Below, piece by piece: positions 18,567-25,444 of a stretch of DNA of 37,564 nucleotides. Positions within the stretch are counted from its first letter, which is position 1, and each line of letters begins with the position of its first letter. The stretch is from an uncultured Alistipes sp. (GTDB taxonomy: Bacteria > Bacteroidota > Bacteroidia > Bacteroidales > Rikenellaceae): positions 1-37,564 of the forward strand of contig CAJGDL010000001.1 of NCBI GenBank assembly GCA_904502075.1, read 5' to 3'. The notes beneath the pieces were generated by a model that saw nothing but the letters and a program-made list of their open reading frames with translations, did not search any database and was not told the origin of the DNA. Both the position numbers and the translations under genes were made by a program.

Positions 18567-18872
18567 ATGGAAAAGACGAGTTGGAAAGTATGTAACATCA
18601 ACGGCTGGGTCACGGCCTGCGACCCCGGGCGACTCACTTCGACCCCCTACCACAAGAGCTACCGCCGCGAAGAACTCTCCCGCGGGATGAACCTCACGGC
18701 CTACTGCGAAGACCTGCCCGATGTGAAGGTACGAGAGATCGGCCCCGATTTTCTGACGGTCGCCTTCTCGGGCCGACAGCACAAGATCCCCACCGGCGGC
18801 CATATTGACACCCCCCGCAAGGGGCTCAGCTATGCCTACTCTGAGGCCACGATCTACCTCAAGGCCGAGTAA
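18567..18872 (+). CDS. Small uncharacterised protein
   Basis: This 101-residue protein starts MEKTSWKVCNINGWVTACDP. I do not recognise a family. There is no signal peptide or membrane segment. The segment VREIGPDFLTVAFSGRQHKI reads as beta strands, and the C-terminus is SEATIYLKAE. The start lies 62 bases after the restored stop of the upstream small gene, and no separate promoter is visible, so the two are probably one transcript. A hairpin at 18991-19021 follows. It could be a small enzyme subunit or partner of the upstream product, but nothing in the sequence decides this. Confidence 0.7.
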   Translation: MEKTSWKVCNINGWVTACDPGRLTSTPYHKSYRREELSRGMNLTAYCEDLPDVKVREIGPDFLTVAFSGRQHKIPTGGHIDTPRKGLSYAYSEATIYLKAE

Positions 18873-18990
18873 CTCCGCCTCCGTGACTGCCAAATCGCCT
18901 GTCGCCTGCCGCTCTTTCGGCCATCCGAACGGCAGCCACTATCCCAAAAGGGCGTTCGGCTCTTCGGTTTGGCCAAATTTGCATAAAATC

Positions 18991-19021
18991 AAATCCCGTG
19001 GCATACGATGGCACGGGATTT
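18991..19021 (+). terminator. Hairpin after the small orphan genes
   Basis: AAATCCCGTG (18991-19000) and CACGGGATTT (19012-19021) are perfect complements and are followed only by GTTCGTT, so termination would be modest. Further on, CTGCGG/CCGCAG (near 19040) and GGGAGA/TCTCCC (19095-19110) form minor stems. I see no gene between 18873 and 19241. Confidence 0.5.
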
Positions 19022-19114
19022 GTTCGTTAAAGAGTCAGCTGCGGCAGAACCGCAGTGAGGTTTCTTCATTTATTTAAGGTTGGGTTAGTAGTTAGGGAGA
19101 GTAATCTCCCGAGG

Positions 19115-19147
19115 TAGGCGGCAATCGTGAGATTCCCGCCTATTTTT
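19115..19147 (+). terminator. Possible plus-strand terminator
   Basis: TAGGCGG (19115-19121) and CCGCCTA (19136-19142) pair around a 14-base loop and run into TTTTT. This is a second candidate end for the 18102-18872 transcript. Confidence 0.45.
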
Positions 19148-19232
19148 GTGCCAACGAAGATTGCCCCGGATAGGATGTACATGGCGTACTTCCCATTCGG
19201 GGCAAGCAAGGCGGTGCAAAATTTACCGCTTA
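19145..19232. repeat. Long palindromic element D, 3' of purB
   Basis: The core arms TTGCCCCGGATAGGATGTAC (19161-19180) and GTACTTCCCATTCGGGGCAA (19186-19205) enclose ATGGC. The right flank GGTGCAAAATTTACCGCTTA repeats, with small changes, the end of element B2, where the same CCGCTTA contains the PFOR stop. Here purB ends 10 bases further on. Confidence 0.85.
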
Positions 19233-19241
19233 AAATCAAAA

Positions 19242-20588
19242 TTAAAAGATGCCGGTGTAGGTAGAGGGCGACAACGCACGCAACTCCTGCTTTACCTCCT
19301 CGCTCACATTCAGCTCCTCGACAAAGGCGGCGATCGACTCGGCGGTGATGTGGGTGTTGGTGCGGGTGAGGGCCTTCAGTGCCTCGTAGGGCTTCGGGTA
19401 GCCCTCGCGGCGCAAGATGGTCTGGATACCCTCGGCCACCACGGCCCAATTGTTCTCCAGATCGCGGGCCAGGGCGGGCTCATTGAGGAGCACCTTGCCA
19501 AGACCCTTCATCAGCGACTGCACGCCGATCAGGGTGTGGGCCACGGGAACACCCACATTGCGCAGCACGGTCGAGTCCGTGAGGTCGCGCTGCAGACGCG
19601 AGATGGGGAGTTTGGCGGCCAGGTGCTCGTAGAGGGCGTTGGCCACGCCAAAGTTACCCTCGGCATTCTCGAAGTCGATGGGGTTCACCTTGTGGGGCAT
19701 GGCACTCGAACCCACCTCACCGGCCTTGATGCGCTGCTTGAAGTACTCCATCGAGATGTAGGTCCACATATCACGGCAGAGGTCGATCAGGATGGTGTCG
19801 ATACGCTTCAGGGCATCGAAGATGGCGGCCAGATTGTCGTAGTGCTCGATCTGGGTCGTATACTGCGAACGGTCGAGCCCCAGGGTGTTGTTCACGAAAT
19901 CGTTGGCAAAGGCGGCCCAATCAATGGCCGGATAGGCGGCATGGTGGGCGTTGAAGTTACCCGTGGCACCGCCGAACTTGGCCGGCACGGGAATGGCACG
20001 CAACTGCGCGTACTGCTTCTCGAGACGCTCGACAAAGACACGGAACTCCTTGCCAAGATGCGTGGGCGAGGCGGGCTGTCCGTGGGTGCGGGCCAACATC
20101 GGGATCTCCTTCCACTCGTCGGCGAAGCCCTTCAGTCGGTCGATAAGCTCCTCCACCGAGGGGTATAAAACCTCCTCGAGACCCTCCTTCATCGAGAGAG
20201 GAATCGAGGTGTTGTTGATATCCTGCGACGTAAGACCAAAGTGGACAAACTCCTTGCAGGCCTCCATACCGAGCTGATCCATCTTCTCCTTGAGCAGATA
20301 CTCAATGGCCTTCACATCGTGGTTCGTCACCGACTCGATCTCCTTGACGCGCTCGGCATCGGCGATCGAGAAGTTGCGATAGAGGTCGCGCAGAGCCTCC
20401 AATTTTTGGAGCTCCACCCCCTGAAGTTGCGGAAGGGGAAGGTTGCACAGGGCCACAAAATACTCCACCTCCACACGGATGCGGTAGCGGATCAGGGCGG
20501 CTTCGGAGAAATACTCTCCCAGCTTGTCGGTCTTCGAGCGATAGCGGCCGTCTACGGGCGAGATCGCAGTTAGGGCTGTCAATGTCAT
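19242..20588 (-). CDS. purB: Adenylosuccinate lyase
   Basis: PurB catalyses two fumarate-releasing steps in purine synthesis, forming AICAR and AMP, in the cytoplasm. The 448-residue protein is of the E. coli-like type. Seen: LTAISPVDGRY at the N-terminus, TSQDINNTS, LARTHGQPASPT with its catalytic His, and the superfamily signature SSAMPHKVNPIDFENAEGN with its flexible serine loop. Start ATG 20588 follows a TATTTTTG box on the minus strand at 20620-20627. The gene is divergent from the DUF4834 operon. Confidence 0.97.
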   Translation of the reverse strand: MTLTALTAISPVDGRYRSKTDKLGEYFSEAALIRYRIRVEVEYFVALCNLPLPQLQGVELQKLEALRDLYRNFSIADAERVKEIESVTNHDVKAIEYLLKEKMDQLGMEACKEFVHFGLTSQDINNTSIPLSMKEGLEEVLYPSVEELIDRLKGFADEWKEIPMLARTHGQPASPTHLGKEFRVFVERLEKQYAQLRAIPVPAKFGGATGNFNAHHAAYPAIDWAAFANDFVNNTLGLDRSQYTTQIEHYDNLAAIFDALKRIDTILIDLCRDMWTYISMEYFKQRIKAGEVGSSAMPHKVNPIDFENAEGNFGVANALYEHLAAKLPISRLQRDLTDSTVLRNVGVPVAHTLIGVQSLMKGLGKVLLNEPALARDLENNWAVVAEGIQTILRREGYPKPYEALKALTRTNTHITAESIAAFVEELNVSEEVKQELRALSPSTYTGIF

Positions 20589-20619
20589 AGGATTTGCTTG
20601 ATTCTTGCTTTTCGTTCCA

Positions 20620-20627
20620 CAAAAATA
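20620..20627 (-). promoter_or_regulatory. Putative purB -7 box
   Basis: The minus strand reads TATTTTTG 32 bases before the start codon. No well-placed TTG is visible. I see no purine riboswitch in the short leader. Confidence 0.5.
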
Positions 20628-20656
20628 CTACTTTTTACATAGAAAGCATACACTTT

Positions 20657-20687
20657 TTGATCGAATCGCTAATTTTTTGTAATTTTG
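20657..20687 (+). promoter_or_regulatory. Promoter of the DUF4834-Mla operon
   Basis: TTG at 20657-20659, a 20-base spacer and TAATTTTG at 20680-20687 form a complete promoter. The roughly 70-base leader contains a stem, TCTCCC (20699-20704) with GGGAGA (near 20727-20732), around an AT-rich loop. Confidence 0.7.
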
Positions 20688-20762
20688 CACCGCAAAATCT
20701 CCCCGATATACAATATTTATATATAGGGAGACGCTTTAGGAACATAACCAAGAAGTGATAAG

Positions 20763-21170
20763 ATGAACTTTATAATGATCCTGATCGACTCGATCTCCAC
20801 CTTCGTAAGGCGCAATCCGCTGCTCTGCCTGCTGATCCTGATGCTGGCCCTGCTGGCCCCCTCGGTGCTGAAGGGTTTGGCGGCCTTTGTGCTCTACTTC
20901 GTGGTGGGAATCCTCTTCTTCGGCCTGATCATCCTGCTGACCATCCGTTGGCGTTTCCGTCGTCTACAGCGCGAGATGCAGGAGCAGTTCGGTCGCACGG
21001 GAGGAGGTTTCCATGGCCGCAACGAAGGCTACTCCCAACAGCAACGGCCCCACACCACGGCAAACGAGGGCGAGGTAAAGGTCTATGTCACCAACGAGAC
21101 CCCCGAGAAGCGCATTGCCAATGATGTGGGCGACTATGTGGAGTTTGAAGAGACCAAGGAGAAGAGATAA
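20763..21170 (+). CDS. DUF4834 family membrane protein
   Basis: This 135-residue protein has two adjacent hydrophobic helices (about 17-33 and 37-60), then a basic stretch (RWRFRRLQREMQEQFGR) and a polar, flexible tail ending in VGDYVEFEETKEKR. It matches the DUF4834 family of Bacteroidota as I know it. The function is unknown. It lies 6 bases ahead of an Mla-type permease gene and under a common promoter, so a role with that lipid transporter or its membrane placement is plausible but unproven. Confidence 0.82.
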   Translation: MNFIMILIDSISTFVRRNPLLCLLILMLALLAPSVLKGLAAFVLYFVVGILFFGLIILLTIRWRFRRLQREMQEQFGRTGGGFHGRNEGYSQQQRPHTTANEGEVKVYVTNETPEKRIANDVGDYVEFEETKEKR

Positions 21171-21176
21171 CCCACT

Positions 21177-21920
21177 ATGTTGAAACTTTTTGAACAGATC
21201 GGCCGCTATGTCCTGCTTATGGGCAAGGTCTTCTCCAAACCCGAGAAGTTGGGCATCTATCGCCGGCGCATCCTCTTCGAGATGGATGCCCTCGGCATGA
21301 ACTCCATCGGCCTTACGGCGATCATCTCGATCTTCATCGGAGCCGTCATCACGCTCCAAATGTCGATCAACCTCGAGTCGCCCTTTATTCCCCAATACCT
21401 GATCGGCTATGCCACGCGAGAGACGATGATCCTGGAGTTTTCGTCTACGGTCGTCGCCCTGATTTTGGCCGGCAAGGTAGGCTCTACAATCGCCTCCGAG
21501 ATCGGCACCATGCGCATCACCGAACAGATTGATGCCCTTGAAATTATGGGTATCAACTCGGCCTCCTACCTCATCCTTCCGAAGGTGGTGGCCACGGTCT
21601 TCTTCTTCCCCTTTCTGACCATCCTCTCCATCCTGATCGGCGTGATCGGCGGCTACATGATCTCCGTCTTCACGGGCATCATGATTCCGGACGACTATGT
21701 GGAGGGACTCTTCTACTGCTTCCGTACCTACTCGATCATCTACTCGCTGATCAAGATGGCCTTCTTCGCCTTCATCATCACCTCGATTTCGGCCTTCTGT
21801 GGCTACTACGCCGCCGGCAACTCGCTCGAGGTGGGCAAGGCCTCGACCCGCGCCGTGGTGATCTCGTCGATCGTCATCATGCTCTTTAACCTCATCCTCA
21901 CCCAAATCCTGCTGATATGA
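21177..21920 (+). CDS. mlaE: MlaE-type ABC transporter permease
   Basis: This 247-residue inner-membrane permease belongs to the MlaE family, which moves phospholipids between inner and outer membranes. Seen: LFEMDALGMNSIGLTAIISIFIGAVITLQ, then VVALILAGKVGSTIASEIGTMRITEQIDALEIMGI, the family's most conserved block, and five or six hydrophobic segments. It overlaps the ATPase gene by ATGA. An MCE-domain (MlaD-like) substrate-binding protein would be needed for a full complex and is not encoded in this window. Confidence 0.94.
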   Translation: MLKLFEQIGRYVLLMGKVFSKPEKLGIYRRRILFEMDALGMNSIGLTAIISIFIGAVITLQMSINLESPFIPQYLIGYATRETMILEFSSTVVALILAGKVGSTIASEIGTMRITEQIDALEIMGINSASYLILPKVVATVFFFPFLTILSILIGVIGGYMISVFTGIMIPDDYVEGLFYCFRTYSIIYSLIKMAFFAFIITSISAFCGYYAAGNSLEVGKASTRAVVISSIVIMLFNLILTQILLI

Positions 21921-22672
21921 TCAAAGCCGACCACCTGATCAAGTCCTTCGACGGACGCACCGTCTTAAAAGATGTTTCGACCACCTTCGAGACGGGAAAG
22001 ACGAACCTCATCATCGGAAAGAGCGGCTCGGGAAAGACGGTGCTGTTGAAGAGCCTCGTGGGGCTGCACGAACCCGACTCGGGGAGCGTGTGGTATGACG
22101 ACGTGAACTTTTCGGCCCTGGGCTTCACCGAGCGGAAGGCGATCCGCAAGGATATCGGCATGATCTTCCAGGGGGGAGCCCTGCTGGACTCCTCGACCGT
22201 GGAGGAGAACATCAAACTGCCGCTGGATCTCTTCACCGAGCAGTCGGAGGCCGAAAAGTTGGAGCGCGTAAACTTCTGTCTGAAGCGCGTGAACCTCGAA
22301 AATGCCAACCGCCTCTTCCCCTCGGAACTCTCGGGCGGTATGATCAAACGTGTGGCCATCGCCCGCGCCATCGTACTAAACCCGCGCTACCTCTTCTGCG
22401 ACGAGCCCAACTCGGGACTCGACCCGCAGACCTCGATCGTGATCGACAACCTGATCCACGAGATCACCAAGGAGTATAACATCACCACCATCATCAACAC
22501 CCACGACATGAACTCGGTGATGGAGATTGGCGAGAAAATTGTCTTCATCTACGAAGGCAACAAGTGGTGGGAGGGAACCAAAGAGGAAATTCTGCACGCC
22601 GACAACAAGGAACTCGCCGACTTTGTCTTCGCCTCGGCCATGGCAAAACGAGCCCGCAAAGGGGTACTCTAA
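21917..22672 (+). CDS. mlaF: MlaF-type ABC transporter ATP-binding protein
   Basis: This 251-residue ATPase partners the MlaE permease encoded just upstream. Seen: Walker A GKSGSGKT (34-41), the Q-loop in IGMIFQGGALLDS, the ABC signature LSGGMIKRVAIARA, Walker B YLFCDEPNSGLDP and the switch His in NTHDMNSVM. All nucleotide-binding elements are intact. The start overlaps the permease stop (ATGA), so translation is coupled. Lipid trafficking to or from the outer membrane is the family role. The direction of transport here is not known. Confidence 0.95.
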   Translation: MIKADHLIKSFDGRTVLKDVSTTFETGKTNLIIGKSGSGKTVLLKSLVGLHEPDSGSVWYDDVNFSALGFTERKAIRKDIGMIFQGGALLDSSTVEENIKLPLDLFTEQSEAEKLERVNFCLKRVNLENANRLFPSELSGGMIKRVAIARAIVLNPRYLFCDEPNSGLDPQTSIVIDNLIHEITKEYNITTIINTHDMNSVMEIGEKIVFIYEGNKWWEGTKEEILHADNKELADFVFASAMAKRARKGVL

Positions 22673-22748
22673 GGAGATTTATAAGCGGCAAACAACCCTA
22701 AAAAGAGGGTCGGAAGAGGGGTTCAAATTTAAAAAAACTTAAAATTAT

Positions 22749-22779
22749 TTGCATAGCCGTGAGAAAGTTTATATTTTTG
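22749..22779 (+). promoter_or_regulatory. gapA promoter
   Basis: TTG at 22749-22751, a 20-base spacer and TATTTTTG at 22772-22779 form an ideal promoter. The leader to ATG 22827 is about 45 bases and AT-rich. Confidence 0.8.
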
Positions 22780-22826
22780 CGGTGTTAAAACGAAAACAAT
22801 TGTTTAATCATAAAAATCTGAAAATT

Positions 22827-23843
22827 ATGGCAACTATTAAGATTGGTATCAATGGTTTCGGTCGTATCGGCCGCATGGTATTCCGCGCAGCCTGCACGAA
22901 CGAGAACATCGAGGTAGTAGGTATCAACGACCTCTGCCCTGTAGACTACCTGGCTTACATGCTGAAGTATGACACGATGCACGGCAAGTTCGAGGGTACG
23001 GTAGATTTCTGCGAGGAGAAGAGCCAGCTGATCGTAAACGGCAAGGCAATCCGCGTAACCGCCGAGAAGGATCCCGCCCAGCTGAAGTGGAACGAGGTAG
23101 GTGCCGAGTATGTGGTTGAGTCGACGGGTCTGTTCCTCACGAAGGAGAAGGCTGAGGCTCACATCGCCGCCGGTGCCAAGTATGTGGTTATGTCGGCTCC
23201 CTCGAAGGACGACACCCCGATGTTCGTATGCGGCGTAAACACCGACACCTATGCCGGCCAGACGATCGTTTCGAACGCTTCGTGCACCACGAACTGCTTG
23301 GCTCCCATCGCCAAGGTGCTGAACGACAAGTTCGGTATCGTTGACGGTCTGATGACCACGGTTCACTCGATCACCGCTACCCAGAAGACCGTAGACGGTC
23401 CCTCGTTGAAGGACTGGCGTGGTGGCCGTGCCGCTTCGGGCAACATCATCCCCTCGTCGACCGGTGCCGCCAAGGCCGTAGGTAAGGTAATCCCCGCCCT
23501 GAACGGCAAGCTGACCGGTATGTCGATGCGCGTTCCTACGATCGACGTTTCGGTGGTTGACCTGACCGTAAACCTGGCCAAGCCCGCCAAGTATGCTGAG
23601 GTTTGCGCTGCCATGAAGGAGGCTTCGGAGGGTGAGTTCAAGGGTATCCTGGGCTACACCGAGGACGCTGTAGTTTCGTCGGATTTCTTGGGCGACGCTC
23701 GCACCTCGATCTTCGATGCTACCGCCGGTATCGCTCTGACCGACACCTTCATGAAGGTAGTTTCGTGGTACGACAATGAGTGGGGTTACTCGAACAAGGT
23801 GCTCATGCTCATTGAGAAGATGTACGCCTACAACAACAAATAG
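22827..23843 (+). CDS. gapA: Glyceraldehyde-3-phosphate dehydrogenase, NAD-dependent type
   Basis: GapA oxidatively phosphorylates glyceraldehyde 3-phosphate in glycolysis. The 338-residue protein has the nucleotide loop INGFGRIGR (8-16), Asp35 in GINDL, which favours NAD over NADP, the catalytic Cys153 in SNASCTTNC and His180 in TTVHSIT, and the C-terminal WYDNEWGYSNKV. The open frame runs upstream to a TTG at 22749, but that triplet is the -33 element, so ATG 22827 is the start. Codons are biased toward GTA, GGT and TCG, unlike the neighbouring genes, which fits very high expression. The stop is 5 bases from palindromic element E. Confidence 0.98.
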   Translation: MATIKIGINGFGRIGRMVFRAACTNENIEVVGINDLCPVDYLAYMLKYDTMHGKFEGTVDFCEEKSQLIVNGKAIRVTAEKDPAQLKWNEVGAEYVVESTGLFLTKEKAEAHIAAGAKYVVMSAPSKDDTPMFVCGVNTDTYAGQTIVSNASCTTNCLAPIAKVLNDKFGIVDGLMTTVHSITATQKTVDGPSLKDWRGGRAASGNIIPSSTGAAKAVGKVIPALNGKLTGMSMRVPTIDVSVVDLTVNLAKPAKYAEVCAAMKEASEGEFKGILGYTEDAVVSSDFLGDARTSIFDATAGIALTDTFMKVVSWYDNEWGYSNKVLMLIEKMYAYNNK

Positions 23844-23848
23844 TCATC

Positions 23849-23963
23849 TGTTGTGATAAGGCCGCACCTGCTGCCTATCCCTTGCGAGCCCCGAATGGAA
23901 CATACGCCAAGTATGCCCCATCCGGGGCTCACTGCACGATAGTTACATCTGCAGCCTTCTGAC
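23849..23963. repeat. Long palindromic element E, inverted near-copy of element C, 3' of gapA
   Basis: These 115 bases are the reverse complement of 14851-14965 with two substitutions. The core GAGCCCCGAATGGAACATAC, loop GCCAA and GTATGCCCCATCCGGGGCTC are flanked by TGTTGTGATAAGGCCGCA and TCTGCAGCCTTCTGAC. It starts 5 bases after the gapA stop and has no T run. Confidence 0.93.
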
Positions 23964-24046
23964 GATAAGCCGTCGTTACGATGGCTTTTTTATTGGGAGA
24001 TATGGAAGATATAGGAGATGTAGGATCTCTATATTTCTCAAAATTC

Positions 24047-24090
24047 CTATACCTCCTATACCTCCTATACCTCCTACAATTCCTATAATT
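24047..24090. repeat. Short tandem repeat based on CCTATACCT
   Basis: After TTCTCAAAATT there are three CCTATACCT units in a row, then degenerate relatives (CCTACAATT, CCTATAATT). A GA-rich stretch just before (24000-24030, GGAGATATGGAAGATATAGG) is loosely complementary to it. No open frame of note crosses the region. The remaining bases between gapA and the ROK gene are the two palindromic elements. Confidence 0.75.
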
Positions 24091-24163
24091 CACACAACTC
24101 CCATAGTTCCTATCTTGTTTCCTCAAATGGTGAGCCAAGAATAGAACACCTTCCCCTCAACAG

Positions 24164-24288
24164 GGTTGTTGTCAGAAGGTTGCAGTTGCAACACTCGGCA
24201 AAAAAAACGCGGAAGGGTTGTACTTAAAGTACTACCCTTTCGCGAGTTTTTTGTTAGCGGCCGCAAATGCGACCTGATCACAACAACC
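24164..24288. repeat. Long palindromic element F, abutting the ROK gene stop; also a bidirectional terminator
   Basis: The outer ends GGTTGTTGT and ACAACAACC (24280-24288) pair. The inner core CGCGGAAGGGTTGTAC (24208-24223) pairs with GTACTACCCTTTCGCG (24229-24244) around TTAAA. Unlike the other family members, the core is flanked by eight A residues on the left and six T on the right, so each strand reads as hairpin plus U tract. The ROK stop codon (24288-24290) overlaps its right end. Confidence 0.88.
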
Positions 24289-25286
24289 TAAGAATTTTGC
24301 CAAATTAGGGCCGACGCGCCCAAAATAGCCGCATTCTTACCCTGAATACCGCTGGGCAGGAGCTTCACCTTATTCTTAAATACGGCGAGCATATTCTCCT
24401 CCATGTACCACTGCGTGGGCTCGAAGATCAGCTTGCCAGCCTTGGCCAAACCGCCGAAGAGGAAGATCGCCTCAGGCGAGGTTACCGTCACGATGTCGGC
24501 CAGAGCACGACCCAGCATCTCGCCGGTAAAGCGGAAGGCCTCAAGAGCCACCTTGTCGCCCTTGGCAGCGGCAGTCGAGATCATCGAGGCATCGAAGTCG
24601 GCAAAGGCGATATCGCGCAACTCGCTGGGCTCGTTCATCTTGGCCATCAAATCGAAGGCGGTACGCTTGATACCCGTGGCCGAAACATAGGCCTCGAGGC
24701 AACCTTTGCGGCCACAGCCGCACTCACGCCCACCGCGCTCCACGATCACATGGCCGAACTCACCGGCAAAGCCATCGTGGCCGTAGATCATCTCGCCGTT
24801 GGCCACAAAGCCCGAACCGAGACCCGTACCGAGGGTGATCATAATGAAATCCTTCATGCCTTTGGCGTTGCCATAGACCATCTCACCGATGGTGGCTGCG
24901 TTGGCATCGTTGGTCATCAGCACCTCCACCCCGGGGAACTGCTCCTTGATGTCGTTGGCCAGGTGGAAGATACGACGCGACTCGTCGGGGTTCTGCTCCG
25001 TCGAGGGGAATTTCCAAAGATTCGCGGGCTGCTCGATCGTACCGAGGTGGTAGTTGGCATTGGGGGCTCCGATACCGATACCTACGAGCTCGTACTCGAA
25101 CGAAAGGCTATTGGCCATGGCATGCAGAGCCTCGCAAAGATCCTTCACATAAGATTTATAATCCTCGAAGAGGGGATACTTTTTGGTCGAAATAACCGAT
25201 TCGGCATAGAGGTCGCCCTTCTCGTCCACAAGGCCGAAGGCAGTGTTGATTCCTCCGATGTCGATGCCGATTGCAAGTTTTTTCAT
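24288..25286 (-). CDS. ROK family sugar kinase (glucokinase-like)
   Basis: This 332-residue cytoplasmic kinase of the ROK family phosphorylates glucose or a related sugar with ATP. Seen: the phosphate-1 motif IGIDIGGINTAFGLVDEKG at the start, the acidic TNDANAA with its catalytic Asp, ITLGTGLGSGF, and the zinc-binding signature GGRECGCGRKGCLEAYVSATG with its cysteines and the preceding HVIVERGG. There is no N-terminal DNA-binding domain, so it is a kinase and not a repressor. Start ATG 25286 matches the family N-terminus (MKKLAIGIDIGG), and the frame extends 26 codons further without similarity. Glucokinase is the likeliest activity, given the pullulanase and GAPDH genes nearby, but fructose or GlcNAc cannot be excluded. 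Confidence 0.92.
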   Translation of the reverse strand: MKKLAIGIDIGGINTAFGLVDEKGDLYAESVISTKKYPLFEDYKSYVKDLCEALHAMANSLSFEYELVGIGIGAPNANYHLGTIEQPANLWKFPSTEQNPDESRRIFHLANDIKEQFPGVEVLMTNDANAATIGEMVYGNAKGMKDFIMITLGTGLGSGFVANGEMIYGHDGFAGEFGHVIVERGGRECGCGRKGCLEAYVSATGIKRTAFDLMAKMNEPSELRDIAFADFDASMISTAAAKGDKVALEAFRFTGEMLGRALADIVTVTSPEAIFLFGGLAKAGKLIFEPTQWYMEENMLAVFKNKVKLLPSGIQGKNAAILGASALIWQNS

Positions 25287-25406
25287 AGCGTGGTTATTAG
25301 TTGTTATTATTAGGTTTTTATCTGATTTCGGCTTGACGTGTAACATTTTTCTTGTAAATTTCATGTAAAGTTATTACAAATATTCGGTTGAACCAAACTT
25401 TTTTCG

Positions 25407-25414
25407 TATTTTTG
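25407..25414 (+). promoter_or_regulatory. Putative promoter box of the prenyl synthase gene
   Basis: TATTTTTG at 25407-25414 lies 31 bases ahead of ATG 25445. TTG at 25388-25390 is a -33 candidate with a short 16-base spacer. Confidence 0.5.
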
Positions 25415-25444
25415 AAAAATATTTGAGCATAAAACCCTAAGACC

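Noticed and set aside
22749..22826. TTG start for gapA giving 26 extra residues
   Set aside because: That TTG is the -33 promoter element, and the leader cannot be translated from there.
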